From contig CAKQDL010000017.1 in NCBI GenBank assembly GCA_934229395.1, positions 1 through 31,889 on the forward strand: a stretch of 31,889 nt of DNA. Reading direction: 5' to 3'. Both the position numbers and the translations under genes were made by a program. Shown here in pieces: positions 31,384 to 31,889 of the stretch. Position 1 is the first letter of the stretch; every line of letters begins with the position of its first letter. The notes beneath the pieces are model-generated. The model made no database searches and was not told the DNA's origin. It saw only the letters and a program-made list of their open reading frames with translations. This stretch comes from an uncultured Peptococcaceae bacterium (GTDB taxonomy: Bacteria; Bacillota; Peptococcia; Peptococcales; Peptococcaceae).

Positions 31384-31648
31384 TGTCGATAAAGGTATAT
31401 TTTCAGCATAGACGTGTATGCATTCGTGAAGCCTTGCCACTTGAGGGGGTAAGGTGGGTTTTCTGGAGCAGGGCGAAAGAAAACTCGGATGAGGGTGTGT
31501 TTTCACCGCACTTTGCAGCTAAATCGATTATTCGCTCCGCTCATACCCCTCATCCGTCGGCTACGCCGCCACCTTCCCCTCATGTGGGGAAGGCTAAGCG
31601 GAATCTAGAAAACTTTCTATTTGCATACACATTTTAGGTTTATCGACA
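31384..31648 (+). repeat. full-length MITE-like repeat, 265 bp
   Basis: It runs from TGTCGATAAA to TTTATCGACA, perfect 10-base inverted ends, and is nearly identical to the copy at 4206-4471, including the CGGATGAGGG/CCCTCATCCG core and both subterminal palindromes. Confidence 0.85.
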
Positions 31649-31651
31649 AGC

Positions 31652-31815
31652 TGACTTCCCCCTTGAGGGGGAAGGTGGATTTTTCACATGTTTTTCGTGA
31701 AAAATTCGGATGAGGGTGTGTTTTCACCGTACTTTACAGCTGAATCGATCATTCGCGCTCCGCTCATACCCCTCATCCGTTGGCTACGCCGCCACCTTCT
31801 CCCTAGGTGGAGAGT
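31652..31815 (+). repeat. partial MITE-like repeat, third of three adjoining copies
   Basis: It has the left palindrome CTTCCCCCTTGAGGGGGAAGG, the core with CGGATGAGGG and CCCTCATCCG, and a degraded right palindrome (CCTTCTCCC...GGAGAG). Outer ends are missing. The last 70 bases of the window show no recognisable feature. Confidence 0.7.
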
Positions 31816-31889
31816 CAAGTCCAAATTAGTGTGTAAAATACCTTTAGGTATTAATCGTGCGTGTCATCTGCTCTAGAACTCAAGCCGCT

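Noticed and set aside
31688..31876. Frames such as those containing NSDEGVFSPHF within repeats (also near 4318, 9467 and 31332)
   Set aside because: They are translations of the MITE-like repeat; the same peptide recurs wherever the repeat occurs, with no start signals.
1..31889. CRISPR array
   Set aside because: The repeats present are long, palindromic and dispersed; there is no regular short repeat and spacer pattern and no cas gene.

Overview
The window looks like a piece of a low-to-mid GC Bacillota chromosome, most likely an anaerobic member of Clostridia. Signs are strong AGGAGG-type ribosome binding sites, sigma-A-type promoters, an infC-rpmI-rplT operon with a transcription attenuator, an rnmV-rsmA pair, a flavodoxin/ferredoxin fusion of the EFR1 type, and a six-cysteine SCIFF peptide gene, which is a hallmark of Clostridia. 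I cannot name the genus.

Layout from left to right. (1) 1-4174: the tail of a decayed IS256-type transposase, an alpha/beta hydrolase (-), a formate/nitrite-type channel, a flavodoxin-ferredoxin protein and a patatin-like phospholipase (+). (2) 4175-4932: a long gene-free stretch with one full copy of a 266-bp MITE-like repeat, a terminator, and a dense cluster of DnaA-box-like 9-mers followed by an AT-rich segment. (3) 4933-9150: a TrpX-type ABC importer (lipoprotein, permease, ATPase) and acetate kinase. (4) 9418-10831: the SCIFF precursor gene scfA with its own promoter and terminator, then a repeat copy and a low-complexity lipoprotein (-). (5) 10990-15914: infC-rpmI-rplT behind an attenuator, then a compact run birA, ybaK-like, degenerate patatin, ybaK, SDR with overlapping or nearly touching genes. 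(6) 15915-18329: gene remnants, an SDR (-), tRNA-Leu(CAG) (-), and a TetR-type regulator. (7) 18438-21086: oleate hydratase (+) and an ECF transporter S component (-). (8) 21563-28466: a long minus-strand operon reading rnmV, rsmA, pgm, pgi, dnaX, ybaB, recR, which starts from a good promoter at 28505-28533. (9) 28841-31162: threonine ammonia-lyase and nucleoside hydrolase (+), followed by three adjoining repeat copies to the right edge.

Most genes are housekeeping. Accessory signal lies in the repeat family, which occupies many of the long intergenic gaps and truncates one gene; in the orphan SCIFF gene; in a patatin that has lost its catalytic motifs inside an operon with two tRNA-editing-type deacylases; and in the DnaA-box cluster. 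The rnmV-rsmA-dnaX-ybaB-recR genes are often near the chromosome origin in Bacillota, which gives some weight to an origin-type reading of that cluster, but dnaA itself is not in the window. I found no CRISPR array, no rRNA genes and no complete insertion sequence.
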